DNA of 64,000 nucleotides from Pseudomonas sp. RIT-PI-q (GCF_001297125.1 NZ_LHPC01000053.1:1-64000), one strand, 5' to 3'; counted from the stretch's first letter, positions 8,682 through 17,656 are shown. Made by a program: numbers and translations. The notes: generated by a model not told the origin, from the letters alone.

Positions 8682-9836
8682 CTAGCTGACTCGCTCGTAG
8701 CCGCCCAACACACCTTTTTTCGAGAGCACCCACTGCCATAGCTGAATATCCCTGGCTCTAAAAGCGCCGGCACAGGACAGCAGATAATACTTCCACATCC
8801 TATAGAACCGCTCGCCGAGTTCGGCTGCGAACACGCCCCAGTTCTTTTCGAAACTGTGGAACCATGCCATCAGCGTTTTATCGTAGTCGGCACCAAAATT
8901 ATGGAGATCCTCCGCGACGAACAAACCCTCTATGGACGCAGCAATCTGAGCAATGGACGGCAAGTCGCCGTTGGGGAAAATGTACTTATCGATCCACGGA
9001 TCGGGTGCGGTTTTGGTGATGTTTTTACCAATGGTATGCAACAAGAACAAACCGTCATCCTTGAGGCAACGATTCACAGTCTCCATGTAGACCCGATGAT
9101 TTTTGCGTCCTACGTGCTCAAACATCCCGACACTAACAATGTGATCAAACTGCTCATCCAGATCCCGATAATCCTGCAACCTGAATTCGACGGGCAGATG
9201 CCGATACTGGTTTTTTGCCCAGTCACACTGCTCTTTCGAAATGGTCACACCGACACACTCGACACCATAGTGCTCGGCGGCATAAGACATGAAGCTGCCC
9301 CAGCCGCAGCCAATGTCCAACACTCTCATGCCTGGCTGCAAATCAAGCTTTCTGCAGATCAAATCCAGTTTCGCGGTTTGCGCTTCTGCAAGCGTAGTCG
9401 CCTCCTTCCAGTAACCACAGGTATAGGTCAAGCGACCATCCAACATTCCCGAGTAAAAATCATTGCCCAAATCATAATGCCTCTCGCCGACTTCCCAGGC
9501 TTTGTCTTGAGTCTGGCGGTTTGTGAATCTTGCCGATAAGGCATGAAAAATGATCGACAATGGATTAACCGTTTCCGTGACCCCGGAACGTAGCAGCCGA
9601 GCGAAAAACTCATCGAGTTCCTCGCACTCCCACAACCCGGCCATATAGGCTTCACCCAAGCCCAGGTTACCTTTTGATAACGCCAGCTCGGGAACGCCGT
9701 TACCCAGGAGCTTCATATCAAATGGAAAACCGCCATTGATAGACAATCCTGCGGTTTTCAATAAATCCTTTATAAACTGATAAGCCTTGGTTTTACTTAT
9801 CTCAATATCCGAGCAGCCAGTTAATTCAGTCCGCAT
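8682..9836 (-). CDS. cfa: Cyclopropane-fatty-acyl-phospholipid synthase
   Basis: A 384-residue cytoplasmic/peripheral enzyme that transfers a methylene from S-adenosylmethionine to the double bond of membrane phospholipid acyl chains. It has a short N-terminal domain, then the SAM-binding core VLDIGCGWGSF, HYDLGNDFY before it, and GMFEHVGRKNH and FPNGDLPS in the catalytic half, all typical of Cfa. The length is normal. The ATG has AAGGG seven bases upstream. It lies 16 bp after the ferritin-like gene and is probably cotranscribed with it. Codon third positions are noticeably more AT-rich than in the paa genes. Pseudomonads often carry more than one cfa; this looks like an accessory copy. Confidence 0.9.
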   Translation of the reverse strand: MRTELTGCSDIEISKTKAYQFIKDLLKTAGLSINGGFPFDMKLLGNGVPELALSKGNLGLGEAYMAGLWECEELDEFFARLLRSGVTETVNPLSIIFHALSARFTNRQTQDKAWEVGERHYDLGNDFYSGMLDGRLTYTCGYWKEATTLAEAQTAKLDLICRKLDLQPGMRVLDIGCGWGSFMSYAAEHYGVECVGVTISKEQCDWAKNQYRHLPVEFRLQDYRDLDEQFDHIVSVGMFEHVGRKNHRVYMETVNRCLKDDGLFLLHTIGKNITKTAPDPWIDKYIFPNGDLPSIAQIAASIEGLFVAEDLHNFGADYDKTLMAWFHSFEKNWGVFAAELGERFYRMWKYYLLSCAGAFRARDIQLWQWVLSKKGVLGGYERVS

Positions 9837-9852
9837 AATAAACCCTTACCCA

Positions 9853-10269
9853 TCAAGTGTATTTTAGATTGAACGCATCGCTATTAAGGACATGTATCTG
9901 TAAAACGTTTTCCAGCTCCTTCCTTACGAAAGCCGATGAAATAGAGTCAAGGTTTGCATTGAGTTTCTTGATCACCCAGCGTTGCCCCCGATCAATAAAA
10001 AACAACCGTTCGAGCACATCTTCAATGCTCATGGCCTTCACATAGAACTCACCGACTGTCAGGCTCGGCTCACCTCCAAGGTATTTGATACAGTCGCGAA
10101 TGCGCCTGCAACTTTCAGCCTCTCCAATCTGAATCTGATTCAATAATATTTTCTGCTTGTCGTCAGTGGCTTCTTTCATCGTATCCAAAGCCAATCGTGC
10201 ACCTGCCCTTTCGGCTTCGAGCAACTCTTGAAGCAGACTGATCGTGTCGTACTTTACTGACTCATTCAT
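9853..10269 (-). CDS. Ferritin-like helical protein (DUF6306-type)
   Basis: A 138-residue, mostly helical soluble protein. LLQELLEAERAGARLALDTM and the later IGEAESCRRIRDCI and RGQRWVIKKL stretches give the four-helix pattern and glutamate spacing of ferritin-like proteins; I place it near the DUF6306 family with moderate confidence. No function is established for it. The ATG at 10269 is preferred over the one at 10275, because AAAGG lies 8 bases before the former and only 2 before the latter. It is the first gene of a two-gene unit with cfa, hinting at a role in membrane or oxidative stress, which is inference. Confidence 0.6.
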   Translation of the reverse strand: MNESVKYDTISLLQELLEAERAGARLALDTMKEATDDKQKILLNQIQIGEAESCRRIRDCIKYLGGEPSLTVGEFYVKAMSIEDVLERLFFIDRGQRWVIKKLNANLDSISSAFVRKELENVLQIHVLNSDAFNLKYT

Positions 10270-10516
10270 CTTCATGACCTTTCCAGACAGGATCTGCGAT
10301 AGAGCATATCGCCAGCGTTTTGGAAAAATTAATGAATAATGGTGAGCTTACGTAGCAATAAAAATGATAGATACAGCGTTGTCCGATCGCTGAAGCTGAG
10401 AATTTGATATCAATAAAAATGCTTTTAAGTAGCAAAAATATGACTTTGTCACGCCCGGAACCCGACGCCACAATGCGCACCTGCAACTCTGCCCCCTCGC
10501 GTTCAACGGATTTGTG

Positions 10517-11974
10517 ATGAACAGTACAATAATGTCCCACGAAACGACGCCTGCTGATGTGAACGCGGTCTACAACTATTCCATCGTCCGGAAATTCACC
10601 TTGGCAACGCTGATGTGGGGCATCCTGGGAATGACAATGGGGGTCTTTCTCGCGGCACAACTCGTCTGGCCCGAATTAAACTTTAGTCTACCCTGGACCA
10701 CATTTGGCCGACTCCGGCCGATTCACACCAATCTTGTGATTTTTGCTTTCGGTGGCGGCGCATTATTCGCAACCTCCTTGTATGTTGTTCAACGAACGTC
10801 GAGAGTCAGGCTGATTTCTGATGGTTTGGCCAACTTTGTTTTCTGGGGTTGGCAGTTGTGCATTCTGGCGATGATCATCAGTTATCCGCTTGGCTATACG
10901 ACATCGAAAGAATACGCAGAGATGGAATGGCCTATCGCAATTTTTGTCGGGATAGTCTGGGCCGCCTATGCCTACTTATACTTCGGAACAATCGCGGCGA
11001 GAAAAGTCAAACATATCTATGTCGGGAACTGGTTCTACGGCGCCTTCATTGTCGTCACCGGCATGGTCCATATCATCAACCACTTATCGACTCCTGTCAG
11101 TTTCCTCAAGTCTTACTCAGCCTACTCGGGTGCCACCGATGCAATGATTCAATGGTGGTACGGCCATAGCGTTGTCGGCTTTATTCTATCCGTAGGTTTT
11201 TTAGGCATGATGTATTACTTCGTGCCTAAACAGGCGAAAAGACCCATTTATTCGTACCGTCTTTCAATCATTCATTTCTGGGCAATTATCACGTTGTATA
11301 TCTGGGCCGGTCCTCATCACCTGCACTACACCGCATTGCCGGACTGGGCACAGTCACTGGGCATGGCGATGTCCATGATTTTGCTGGCGCCCAGCTGGGG
11401 CGGCATGATCAACGGCATGATGACGTTATCCGGCGCCTGGCATAAATTAAGAACTGATCCCATTTTGCGCTTTCTGGTGGTGTCCCTCGCCTTCTACGGC
11501 ATGTCGACGTTCGAAGGTCCGATGATGGCCATTAAAACAGTCAATTCGCTATCGCATTACACCGATTGGACTATCGGGCATGTACATGCCGGCGCACTGG
11601 GTTGGGTAGCCATGATTAGTATTGGTACGCTCTATCACATGATTCCCAAGCTGTATGGTCGCGAGCGGATGTATAGTACCGGACTAATCAATACGCATTT
11701 TTGGCTGGCAACGATCGGCACCGTGTTGTACATCGCATCCATGTGGGTTAACGGAATTACTCAAGGGCTGATGTGGCGTGCGATCAATCAAGACGGGACG
11801 TTGACTTATTCGTTTGTGGAGGCTTTACAAGCCAGCCACCCCGGTTACGTCGTCCGACTTATCGGCGGCTCTACTTTCGCCAGCGGCATGTTGATAATGG
11901 CGTTCAACACATGGAAGACCATTCGGTCCGGTGTAAAAATTGAAAACTCGCCTATCGCCGTTCCCGCCGTTTAG
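10517..11974 (+). CDS. ccoN: Orphan cbb3-type cytochrome c oxidase subunit I (CcoN)
   Basis: A 485-residue membrane protein, the catalytic subunit of the high-affinity cbb3 terminal oxidase. All metal ligands are visible: the low-spin heme histidine in RPIHTN, CuB ligands in QWWYGHSVVGF and AGPHHLHYT, and the heme histidines in TIGHVHAGALG. Twelve hydrophobic helices are present and the length is normal. No ccoO, ccoP, ccoQ or assembly genes adjoin, so it must borrow partners from a complete cco operon elsewhere. P. aeruginosa is known to use orphan CcoN isoforms (for example CcoN4) this way, including for cyanide tolerance. The start is the ATG at 10517; GTG at 10514 and ATG at 10532 are alternatives. 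A strong terminator follows. Confidence 0.9.
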   Translation: MNSTIMSHETTPADVNAVYNYSIVRKFTLATLMWGILGMTMGVFLAAQLVWPELNFSLPWTTFGRLRPIHTNLVIFAFGGGALFATSLYVVQRTSRVRLISDGLANFVFWGWQLCILAMIISYPLGYTTSKEYAEMEWPIAIFVGIVWAAYAYLYFGTIAARKVKHIYVGNWFYGAFIVVTGMVHIINHLSTPVSFLKSYSAYSGATDAMIQWWYGHSVVGFILSVGFLGMMYYFVPKQAKRPIYSYRLSIIHFWAIITLYIWAGPHHLHYTALPDWAQSLGMAMSMILLAPSWGGMINGMMTLSGAWHKLRTDPILRFLVVSLAFYGMSTFEGPMMAIKTVNSLSHYTDWTIGHVHAGALGWVAMISIGTLYHMIPKLYGRERMYSTGLINTHFWLATIGTVLYIASMWVNGITQGLMWRAINQDGTLTYSFVEALQASHPGYVVRLIGGSTFASGMLIMAFNTWKTIRSGVKIENSPIAVPAV

Positions 11975-12079
11975 GGCTCGAGCGAACCACATTATGTTGG
12001 CGGTTCCATAGACAGTTTAATAGCGTCACCCAGTTTCCATATCCAAGGACGGTCTTTTATGTGCCTTTGCTCAGGTACG

Positions 12080-12113
12080 CGGCTCATTAATCATTGATGA
12101 GCCGTTTTTTTTT
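12080..12113 (+). terminator. Rho-independent terminator after ccoN
   Basis: CGGCTCAT (12080-12087) pairs with ATGAGCCG (12097-12104) and nine T residues follow. It is a textbook intrinsic terminator for ccoN, about 105 bp past the stop codon. Confidence 0.9.
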
Positions 12114-12128
12114 GCAACCGCACACCGA

Positions 12129-12992
12129 TCAAATGATCGGATCCCATCTTTGCGACCAGTCACTGTCCGCAGCCACGACGTCCTTCAACAACCCGATTGC
12201 CATTTGCAGTTCAGGCGTGGACCTGTCACGAGAATAGACCAGGTAAGTGGGGTAGCTAAACTCTGGCGCTGAAACGACACGTTCCAGGATTCCACTTTCA
12301 ATATAGGACTGGACCACTCGAGTTCGAAAATACCCTGAGCCTCCATTATCCAGAATATATTGCAGCGCCACAGGGCCAAGATTAAAGGAAATAGCGGCTC
12401 GGGCGTTTTCCGGTAATGCCGCATCATGCGCCTTTCTAAAACCGTCGCCCCAATCGATGTACACATACGGTTCAGGCTTGCTGACCAGACGAACAAGGAT
12501 CAATTTTTCTTCAAGAATCTGTTCGACTTGCAAGCCTGGCCAATAAACGGGTTGATAGACGAGCACTGCATCCAGAAAGCCCAGTTCCAACTGGCGCAAC
12601 AATGAAGCCCCCTCTTTTATTTCGGTCTTGACTGCGTGCGAGGGTATATTTTTTTGTACCTCGTACACCCAGTTCAAAATAATCGGATTACATAAGCTGA
12701 CCTCTCCCCCAAGGTGAAGTATTTTATGAAAGCCTTCTGGCAATGGTAGATCCCTGACCGCCGCATCCCAGGTTTGCACCAATTGATTAGCGTAGACAAC
12801 AAAGGCTTCTCCATCCGAAGTCAACTTCGCACCGGTTCTATTTCGCACGAATAGTTTACTGTTCAGACTGCTTTCCAGCTTTTGCACCCGAGCGGTAATG
12901 GCCGTTTGCGTTACATGCAATCTATTGGCCGCGGCAATCAGACTGCCCGCCCTGACTATTTCCAGAAACGTTCTTGCAAGTTCAATGTCCAC
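12129..12992 (-). CDS. LysR-type transcriptional regulator (HdfR-like)
   Basis: A 287-residue DNA-binding regulator. The N-terminal winged helix-turn-helix reads DIELARTFLEIV..AANRLHVTQTAITARVQKLE, very like HdfR-type LysR proteins, followed by the LysR substrate-binding domain. A GTG at 12992 with GGAG nine bases upstream gives the usual family N-terminus; an ATG 22 codons upstream is possible but would add an untypical extension. It converges with ccoN and diverges from the amine oxidase gene, with 291 bp between. Base composition is AT-richer than the neighbours to the right, like ccoN and cfa. Its targets are unknown; ccoN or tynA are candidates by position. Confidence 0.85.
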   Translation of the reverse strand: MDIELARTFLEIVRAGSLIAAANRLHVTQTAITARVQKLESSLNSKLFVRNRTGAKLTSDGEAFVVYANQLVQTWDAAVRDLPLPEGFHKILHLGGEVSLCNPIILNWVYEVQKNIPSHAVKTEIKEGASLLRQLELGFLDAVLVYQPVYWPGLQVEQILEEKLILVRLVSKPEPYVYIDWGDGFRKAHDAALPENARAAISFNLGPVALQYILDNGGSGYFRTRVVQSYIESGILERVVSAPEFSYPTYLVYSRDRSTPELQMAIGLLKDVVAADSDWSQRWDPII

Positions 12993-13111
12993 CTGTTTCG
13001 ACTCCGTAAAAAAAGCATTATGACAGATCAATAGCAGCTCAATCAGAAGCTGTTTCATTTCCGGCTGAAACTTTCGTCCTGGTGAACTCACCTTCCACAC
13101 TATGAATCCTG

Positions 13112-13130
13112 GCACTAAAACGATTAGTGC
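13112..13130. promoter_or_regulatory. Operator-like inverted repeat upstream of tynA
   Basis: GCACTAA, five bases, TTAGTGC: a perfect 7-5-7 palindrome in the 291-bp gap between the LysR gene and tynA. It contains the T-N11-A core expected of LysR boxes, so the adjacent LysR protein is the natural candidate. FeaR, an AraC protein, would be expected to bind direct repeats instead. Nothing else clear was seen in this gap. Confidence 0.4.
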
Positions 13131-13283
13131 GGCGCCCGAAGCCTCTCTTTGCCGGACCACTGAGCGAACGCAGTGATTCAGGCACAGATCCAAAGGATTT
13201 TGGCAGGATTCCCAATGCAGCCATTCACTGGCTGTAGCAAAGTGTTCGCATGCCAGCCACCCGCTTTTCCGAAGGAACCCAGG

Positions 13284-15572
13284 ATGTTCACCTCCATTGC
13301 GTTGCGAAACAGAAACCCGCTTGCCCGGCTCGCGCTGGCGATCACCCTGAGCACATTTGGCCTGCCTTACTGGGCGGGCAATGCCGAGGCCCACGGTGGT
13401 CACGCCGAAATGGTGCCGCTGCAAGCAGGCCTTGAAGCGTTTGGCGCCACGGTCAAATGGGACGACTACGCCGACCTGTTCGTGATTGCCAAGGACGGCG
13501 TTTACCTCAAGGTCAAACCCGGCAGCAAAGTCGCGATGCTCAACGGCAAACGCATGGAGCTGAGCGTGCCGGTGGTGTTCAAGGGTAAGACCGCCTACAT
13601 GTCCAAGGACTTCATCAACCAGGTGTTCCAGTCCGGCCTGGACAAAACCTTCGTGATCGAGACCCGCCCTAATCCGCTCAACCCATTGAGCGCGGACGAA
13701 ATCACCGCAGCGGTGAACATCGTCAAGGCATCCGAGCACTACAAGCCCGGTTTTCGCTTCACCGAAGTCTCCGTCAATGAGCCGCCGAAGGATCAGGTCT
13801 GGAACTTCGTCTACACCGGCCAGAACGTCACTCAGCCACGTCAGGCGAACATCGTGGTGCTCGATGGCAAGCACGTGATCGAGGCGCTGGTCGATCTCGA
13901 CAGCAAGACCCTCAAGTCGTGGAAACCGGTTGAAGGCGCTCACGGCATGGTCCTGCTCGACGACTTCGCCACAGTGCAGTCGGCCATCGAGGCGAGTCCC
14001 GAATATGCGCAGGCGCTGGCCAAGCGTGGCATCACCGATGTGAAAAAGGTCGTGGCCACGCCGTTGACGGTCGGCTATTTCGACGGCAAGGACGGCCTGG
14101 CGCAGGATAAACGCCTGCTGAAAATCGTCAGTTACCTCAACACCGGTGACGGCAACTACTGGAGCCATCCGATCGAGGGTCTGGTCGCGATTGTCGACCT
14201 GGAGCAAAAGAAGCTGATCAAGATCGAAGACGGCGCGGTCATTCCGGTGCCGATGAAGCCGACGCCGTATGACGGGCGCGGACGCAAGGGCACACAGGTC
14301 AAGCCGCTGGAGATCATTGAGCCGGAGGGGAAAAACTACACCATCACCGGCAACAGCATTCATTGGCAGAACTGGGACTTCCACGTCCGCCTCGATTCGC
14401 GGGTCGGGCCGATCCTGTCGACGGTCACTTATGACGACAAGGGCAAGAAACGCAAGATCATGTACGAAGGCTCGCTGGGCGGGATGATCGTGCCGTACGG
14501 CGATCCCGACGGTGGCTGGTATTTCAAGGCTTACCTTGATTCCGGCGATTACGGCATGGGCACACTGACCTCGCCAATCGCCCGCGGCAAAGACGCCCCG
14601 GAAAACGCCGTGCTGCTGGACGCCACGATTGCAGACTACACCGGCGCCCCGACGTCGATCCCACGCGCCATGGCGGTGTTCGAGCGTTACGCCGGCCCGG
14701 AATACAAACACCAGGAGATGGGCCAACCCAACCTCAGCACCGAGCGCCGTGAATTGGTGGTGCGCTGGATCAGCACCGTCGGCAACTACGACTACATCTT
14801 CGATTGGGTCTTCCAGCAAAACGGCACGATCGGCATCGACGCTGGCGCCACCGGGATCGAAGCAGTCAAAGGCGTGCAATCGAAAACCATGCACGAAGCC
14901 ACAGCCAAGGAAGACACGCGCTACGGCACCCTGCTGGACCACAACATCGTCGGCACCACCCACCAGCACATCTACAACTTCCGTCTGGACATGGATGTGG
15001 ATGGTGAGACCAATTCACTGGTCGAAGTGAACCCGGTGGTGCTGCCCAACGACCGTGGCGGGCCGCGCACCAGCACCATGCAGACTGAAAACAAAGTGGT
15101 CAGCACCGAACAGCAAGCCGCACAGAAATTCGACCCTTCGACCGTCCGCCTGCTGACCAACTTCAGCAAGGAAAACAAAGTCGGCAACCCGGTGTCCTAT
15201 CAGTTGATTCCGTATGCCGGTGGTACGCATCCGGTGGCCAAGGGTGCCAACTTCGGCAAGGACGAATGGCTCTATCACCGCTTGAGTTTCATGGACAAGC
15301 AACTGTGGGTGACGCGCTACAACCCGGATGAGAAGTACCCGGAAGGCAAGTACCCGAACCGCTCGGACAAAGACTCGGGGCTCGGGCAGTTCACCCACGA
15401 CAACCAGTCCATCGAAAACACCGACGATGTGGTCTGGTTGACCACCGGCACCACGCACATCGCACGGGCCGAAGAGTGGCCGATCATGCCGACCGAGTGG
15501 GTGCATGTGCTGTTGAAGCCGTGGAATTTCTTCGATGAAACGCCGACGTTGAACCTTAACAGTCCGCAGTAA
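13284..15572 (+). CDS. tynA: Copper-containing primary-amine oxidase
   Basis: A 762-residue periplasmic quinoprotein that oxidises aromatic monoamines such as 2-phenylethylamine and tyramine to the aldehyde, ammonia and hydrogen peroxide. A signal peptide (about 1-36, ending AEA) is followed by the N-terminal D1 domain seen in E. coli TynA and then the D2-D4 domains. The topaquinone tyrosine lies in VGNYDYIFDW, the catalytic base in YLDSGDYGMG, two copper histidines in HQHIYNF and the third in TEWVHVLLKPW. The length matches E. coli TynA. The ATG at 13284 has AAGGA seven bases upstream. A convergent feaR-like gene and the following paa cluster fit phenylethylamine catabolism. No aldehyde dehydrogenase of the feaB type is nearby. 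Confidence 0.93.
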   Translation: MFTSIALRNRNPLARLALAITLSTFGLPYWAGNAEAHGGHAEMVPLQAGLEAFGATVKWDDYADLFVIAKDGVYLKVKPGSKVAMLNGKRMELSVPVVFKGKTAYMSKDFINQVFQSGLDKTFVIETRPNPLNPLSADEITAAVNIVKASEHYKPGFRFTEVSVNEPPKDQVWNFVYTGQNVTQPRQANIVVLDGKHVIEALVDLDSKTLKSWKPVEGAHGMVLLDDFATVQSAIEASPEYAQALAKRGITDVKKVVATPLTVGYFDGKDGLAQDKRLLKIVSYLNTGDGNYWSHPIEGLVAIVDLEQKKLIKIEDGAVIPVPMKPTPYDGRGRKGTQVKPLEIIEPEGKNYTITGNSIHWQNWDFHVRLDSRVGPILSTVTYDDKGKKRKIMYEGSLGGMIVPYGDPDGGWYFKAYLDSGDYGMGTLTSPIARGKDAPENAVLLDATIADYTGAPTSIPRAMAVFERYAGPEYKHQEMGQPNLSTERRELVVRWISTVGNYDYIFDWVFQQNGTIGIDAGATGIEAVKGVQSKTMHEATAKEDTRYGTLLDHNIVGTTHQHIYNFRLDMDVDGETNSLVEVNPVVLPNDRGGPRTSTMQTENKVVSTEQQAAQKFDPSTVRLLTNFSKENKVGNPVSYQLIPYAGGTHPVAKGANFGKDEWLYHRLSFMDKQLWVTRYNPDEKYPEGKYPNRSDKDSGLGQFTHDNQSIENTDDVVWLTTGTTHIARAEEWPIMPTEWVHVLLKPWNFFDETPTLNLNSPQ

Positions 15573-15578
15573 GGTAAA

Positions 15579-15678
15579 GATCAACAGATCGCAGCCTCGT
15601 TGCACTCGACAGCTCCTACAGGATTACGCGATCCCCTGTAGGAGCTGTCGAGTGCAACGAGGCTGCGATCTGTTGATC
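15579..15678. repeat. REPIN-type palindrome with perfect 44-bp arms
   Basis: Left arm 15579-15622 (starting GATCAACAGATCGCAGCC) and right arm 15635-15678 are exact reverse complements around a 12-base loop. It lies between the convergent tynA and feaR genes and would form a strong bidirectional hairpin. The core CGCAGCCTCG..CTCGACAGCT.CTACAGG is shared with the elements at 59785-59972 and 60593-60685. Confidence 0.9.
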
Positions 15679-15684
15679 CTCAGC

Positions 15685-16599
15685 TCAAGCGTGCTTCTTG
15701 CGGTACTCCCCCGGCGCAATGCCGAAGCGCGATTTGAACGCGGTGGAAAAGTAGCTCGAATCGGAAAACCCCCACGAATAGCCGAGCACCGACAACTTCT
15801 GCTCCGTGCCTGAGCGACGCAAAGATTCCGCGCACAAATCCAGACGCCGGTTCTTGATGTAGCGCGCGACCACCAAACCCTTCTTGGCAAACATCCGGTA
15901 CAGCCCACGGGTCGACATGCCCACCTCCCGCGCCAGCCATTCCGGGCAGAGCTCTTCCGAGCGGATGTGCTCGTCGATAAAGCTCAGGGTCTTGCGGAAG
16001 ATGCGCTCATGCACATCGCCGCAGTCGTCGGTCTGACTGATCGCCGGGCGCAGCAGGCTGACTATCGCCTCCAGGGTCGCTTCACTTTCCTGGCGGCTGA
16101 GGTTTTGCTGCGAAGTGGCGTCGAGGATCAAACGGTGGGAAAGCATCGCGATCGGCGATGTCGCGGCAATCCGGTGACCGCATTTGACCTGATTGAAGCG
16201 CAGGGTTTGCTCGACCAGTTGATACGGCAGAATCAGCGACAGCTGCCGCGAGTTTTCGCTGTAGGTGAAGTCGCTGGGGCGCGAAGCATCGATCAGCGTG
16301 ATGTCACCGGCTGACAGTAAAACTTTGTTGTCGCCCTGGGCCATGCCGGCCGTGCCGTCGAGCTGGAACACCGCAAAGTATTTACCGCCCTCGCCGGCGG
16401 CGACTTCCTGAGGCGTGCGGTACAGCCGCGCCTGGCGGGCATCGACAAAACTGAGCTTCAGCGCGCCGTCCTGGTGCTCGCGGATCCGCCCGGCAAACTC
16501 GGCACCGAGGGGTTGTGCATTGAAGGCGCCACAGATCTGATTGATCTGATGGATCCACTGATCAAACCCATCATGGCGCTGTGCAGTTGAAGAAATCAT
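15685..16599 (-). CDS. feaR: AraC-family regulator FeaR
   Basis: A 304-residue activator expected to switch on the amine oxidase gene in response to the amine or its aldehyde. The N-terminal AraC-binding-like domain (about 40-190) is of the type found in FeaR/PobR proteins. The C-terminal double helix-turn-helix carries LAREVGMSTRGLYRMF and VLGYSWGFSDSSYFSTAFKSRFG, with GEYRK at the end. ATG at 16599 is chosen because GAGG lies six bases upstream; the GTG at 16611 has no such site. It faces tynA across the 44-bp palindrome. The FeaR assignment rests on fold and position beside tynA. Confidence 0.82.
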   Translation of the reverse strand: MISSTAQRHDGFDQWIHQINQICGAFNAQPLGAEFAGRIREHQDGALKLSFVDARQARLYRTPQEVAAGEGGKYFAVFQLDGTAGMAQGDNKVLLSAGDITLIDASRPSDFTYSENSRQLSLILPYQLVEQTLRFNQVKCGHRIAATSPIAMLSHRLILDATSQQNLSRQESEATLEAIVSLLRPAISQTDDCGDVHERIFRKTLSFIDEHIRSEELCPEWLAREVGMSTRGLYRMFAKKGLVVARYIKNRRLDLCAESLRRSGTEQKLSVLGYSWGFSDSSYFSTAFKSRFGIAPGEYRKKHA

Positions 16600-16683
16600 G
16601 TCGGGCCTCACGCAGGCTTATTTTTATTGTCTACGCCAATCCACAGGTTCTCCGTAACCGTAATGCTCCCGGACAACGACGGG

Positions 16684-17607
16684 CTATTTCAGCCCGCCAA
16701 ACCGCCGATAGAAACTTTCCCCCACGTCCGGCAACGGGCCATCGGCGGTTTCCAGAGCACTGTTCAACCACTCCTCGGCTTTGGCGTAGATCAACCGATA
16801 AATGTTGCGGCACAGCTGGCGTGCGGCACGACCTTCCCAGTCCCCGGGCAGCAACTCGTCCGGCAGTTGCGGGTCGCGCAGCAGCAATTTGCGGTACTCA
16901 TGAATAAGCAGGACGCGTGCCAGGAAGCAGTCGGCCGGCTCCAGGTTCTCCTGCTCGCGAAGCGCTTGCCAGAGCGGTCGGAACAGTTGAATGAATTCGC
17001 TGTAATGGGTCGCCAGTTCCTCGATGTTCCAACTCTCGCGCACTTGCAAACGCAAGGCCTTGGAGGCCAGTACATCCTGTGCAGTGGTTTCGAAGACGAT
17101 GGTTTCTTCCTGGGCGCCAAGGTCGAGCAAGGTGGCGTTGAGGTCGGAACGGTCGCTGCGCGGACAGGCCAGCACGGCCGGCGAGATCGCACCAAAACCT
17201 TGCCATTCCAGTTCTTCGCGCACTTGTTTGCGCTTGTCCTGGGTCAGTTGCGTCAGCATCACCAGGCACCAGGAACCGTCCCACGCTGGCACGGTGGAGC
17301 TGTAGACCCGTTTGAACGCCTTGTCGAAACGCCGGCGACCGGTGCCGGTCAGGCTGTAATAGCTGCGACGCCCGACCTTCTCGGCGGTCAGCCAGCCTTC
17401 CTTGGTCAGGCGAAAGATCGAGGTGCGGATCAGCCGTTCGTTGATGCCGATGGGCTCGAGCAATTGAATCAGGCTGCCCAGCCACACCGTCCCGCCATGG
17501 GGCTCGATGGCATCGCCGTACAAGGTGATGATCAGGGAGCTGGCGCGGATCGGCGTCTGTTCCTGGAAGCGGGTGATCAGATGGTTTAACGGTGTCAGGG
17601 ACGACAT
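16684..17607 (-). CDS. paaX: Phenylacetate degradation repressor PaaX
   Basis: A 307-residue cytoplasmic repressor whose effector is phenylacetyl-CoA. It shows the PaaX N-terminal winged helix (ASSLIITLYGDAI, ERLIRTSIFRLTKEGWL), the middle domain with SSTVPAWDGSWCLVML, and the C-terminal PaaX domain with FLARVLLIHEYRKLLLRDP. Length is normal for the family. It lies upstream of paaY on the minus strand with a REPIN in the 152-bp gap, so paaY and paaX may be partly uncoupled. Its likely targets are the promoters of paaFGHIJK and paaABCDE, where matching inverted motifs occur. Confidence 0.93.
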   Translation of the reverse strand: MSSLTPLNHLITRFQEQTPIRASSLIITLYGDAIEPHGGTVWLGSLIQLLEPIGINERLIRTSIFRLTKEGWLTAEKVGRRSYYSLTGTGRRRFDKAFKRVYSSTVPAWDGSWCLVMLTQLTQDKRKQVREELEWQGFGAISPAVLACPRSDRSDLNATLLDLGAQEETIVFETTAQDVLASKALRLQVRESWNIEELATHYSEFIQLFRPLWQALREQENLEPADCFLARVLLIHEYRKLLLRDPQLPDELLPGDWEGRAARQLCRNIYRLIYAKAEEWLNSALETADGPLPDVGESFYRRFGGLK

Positions 17608-17656
17608 GGGCGTACCGAGCTGAAAAAAAGAAAGGAATATACCGAATACACATTCC

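Noticed and set aside
10404..10413. TTGATATCAA upstream of ccoN as an ANR/FNR box
   Set aside because: The half-sites are right but the four-base spacer of TTGAT-N4-ATCAA is missing, so it is only a 10-bp palindrome.
13198..13220. Sigma-54-like TGGCAGG..TGCA stretch upstream of tynA
   Set aside because: The GG and GC elements are three bases too far apart for a -24/-12 promoter.
12993..14969. Long minus-strand frame continuing from the LysR gene across tynA
   Set aside because: It is the antisense shadow of the high-GC tynA gene; residue content is unlike any family and the LysR domain ends at the GTG start.
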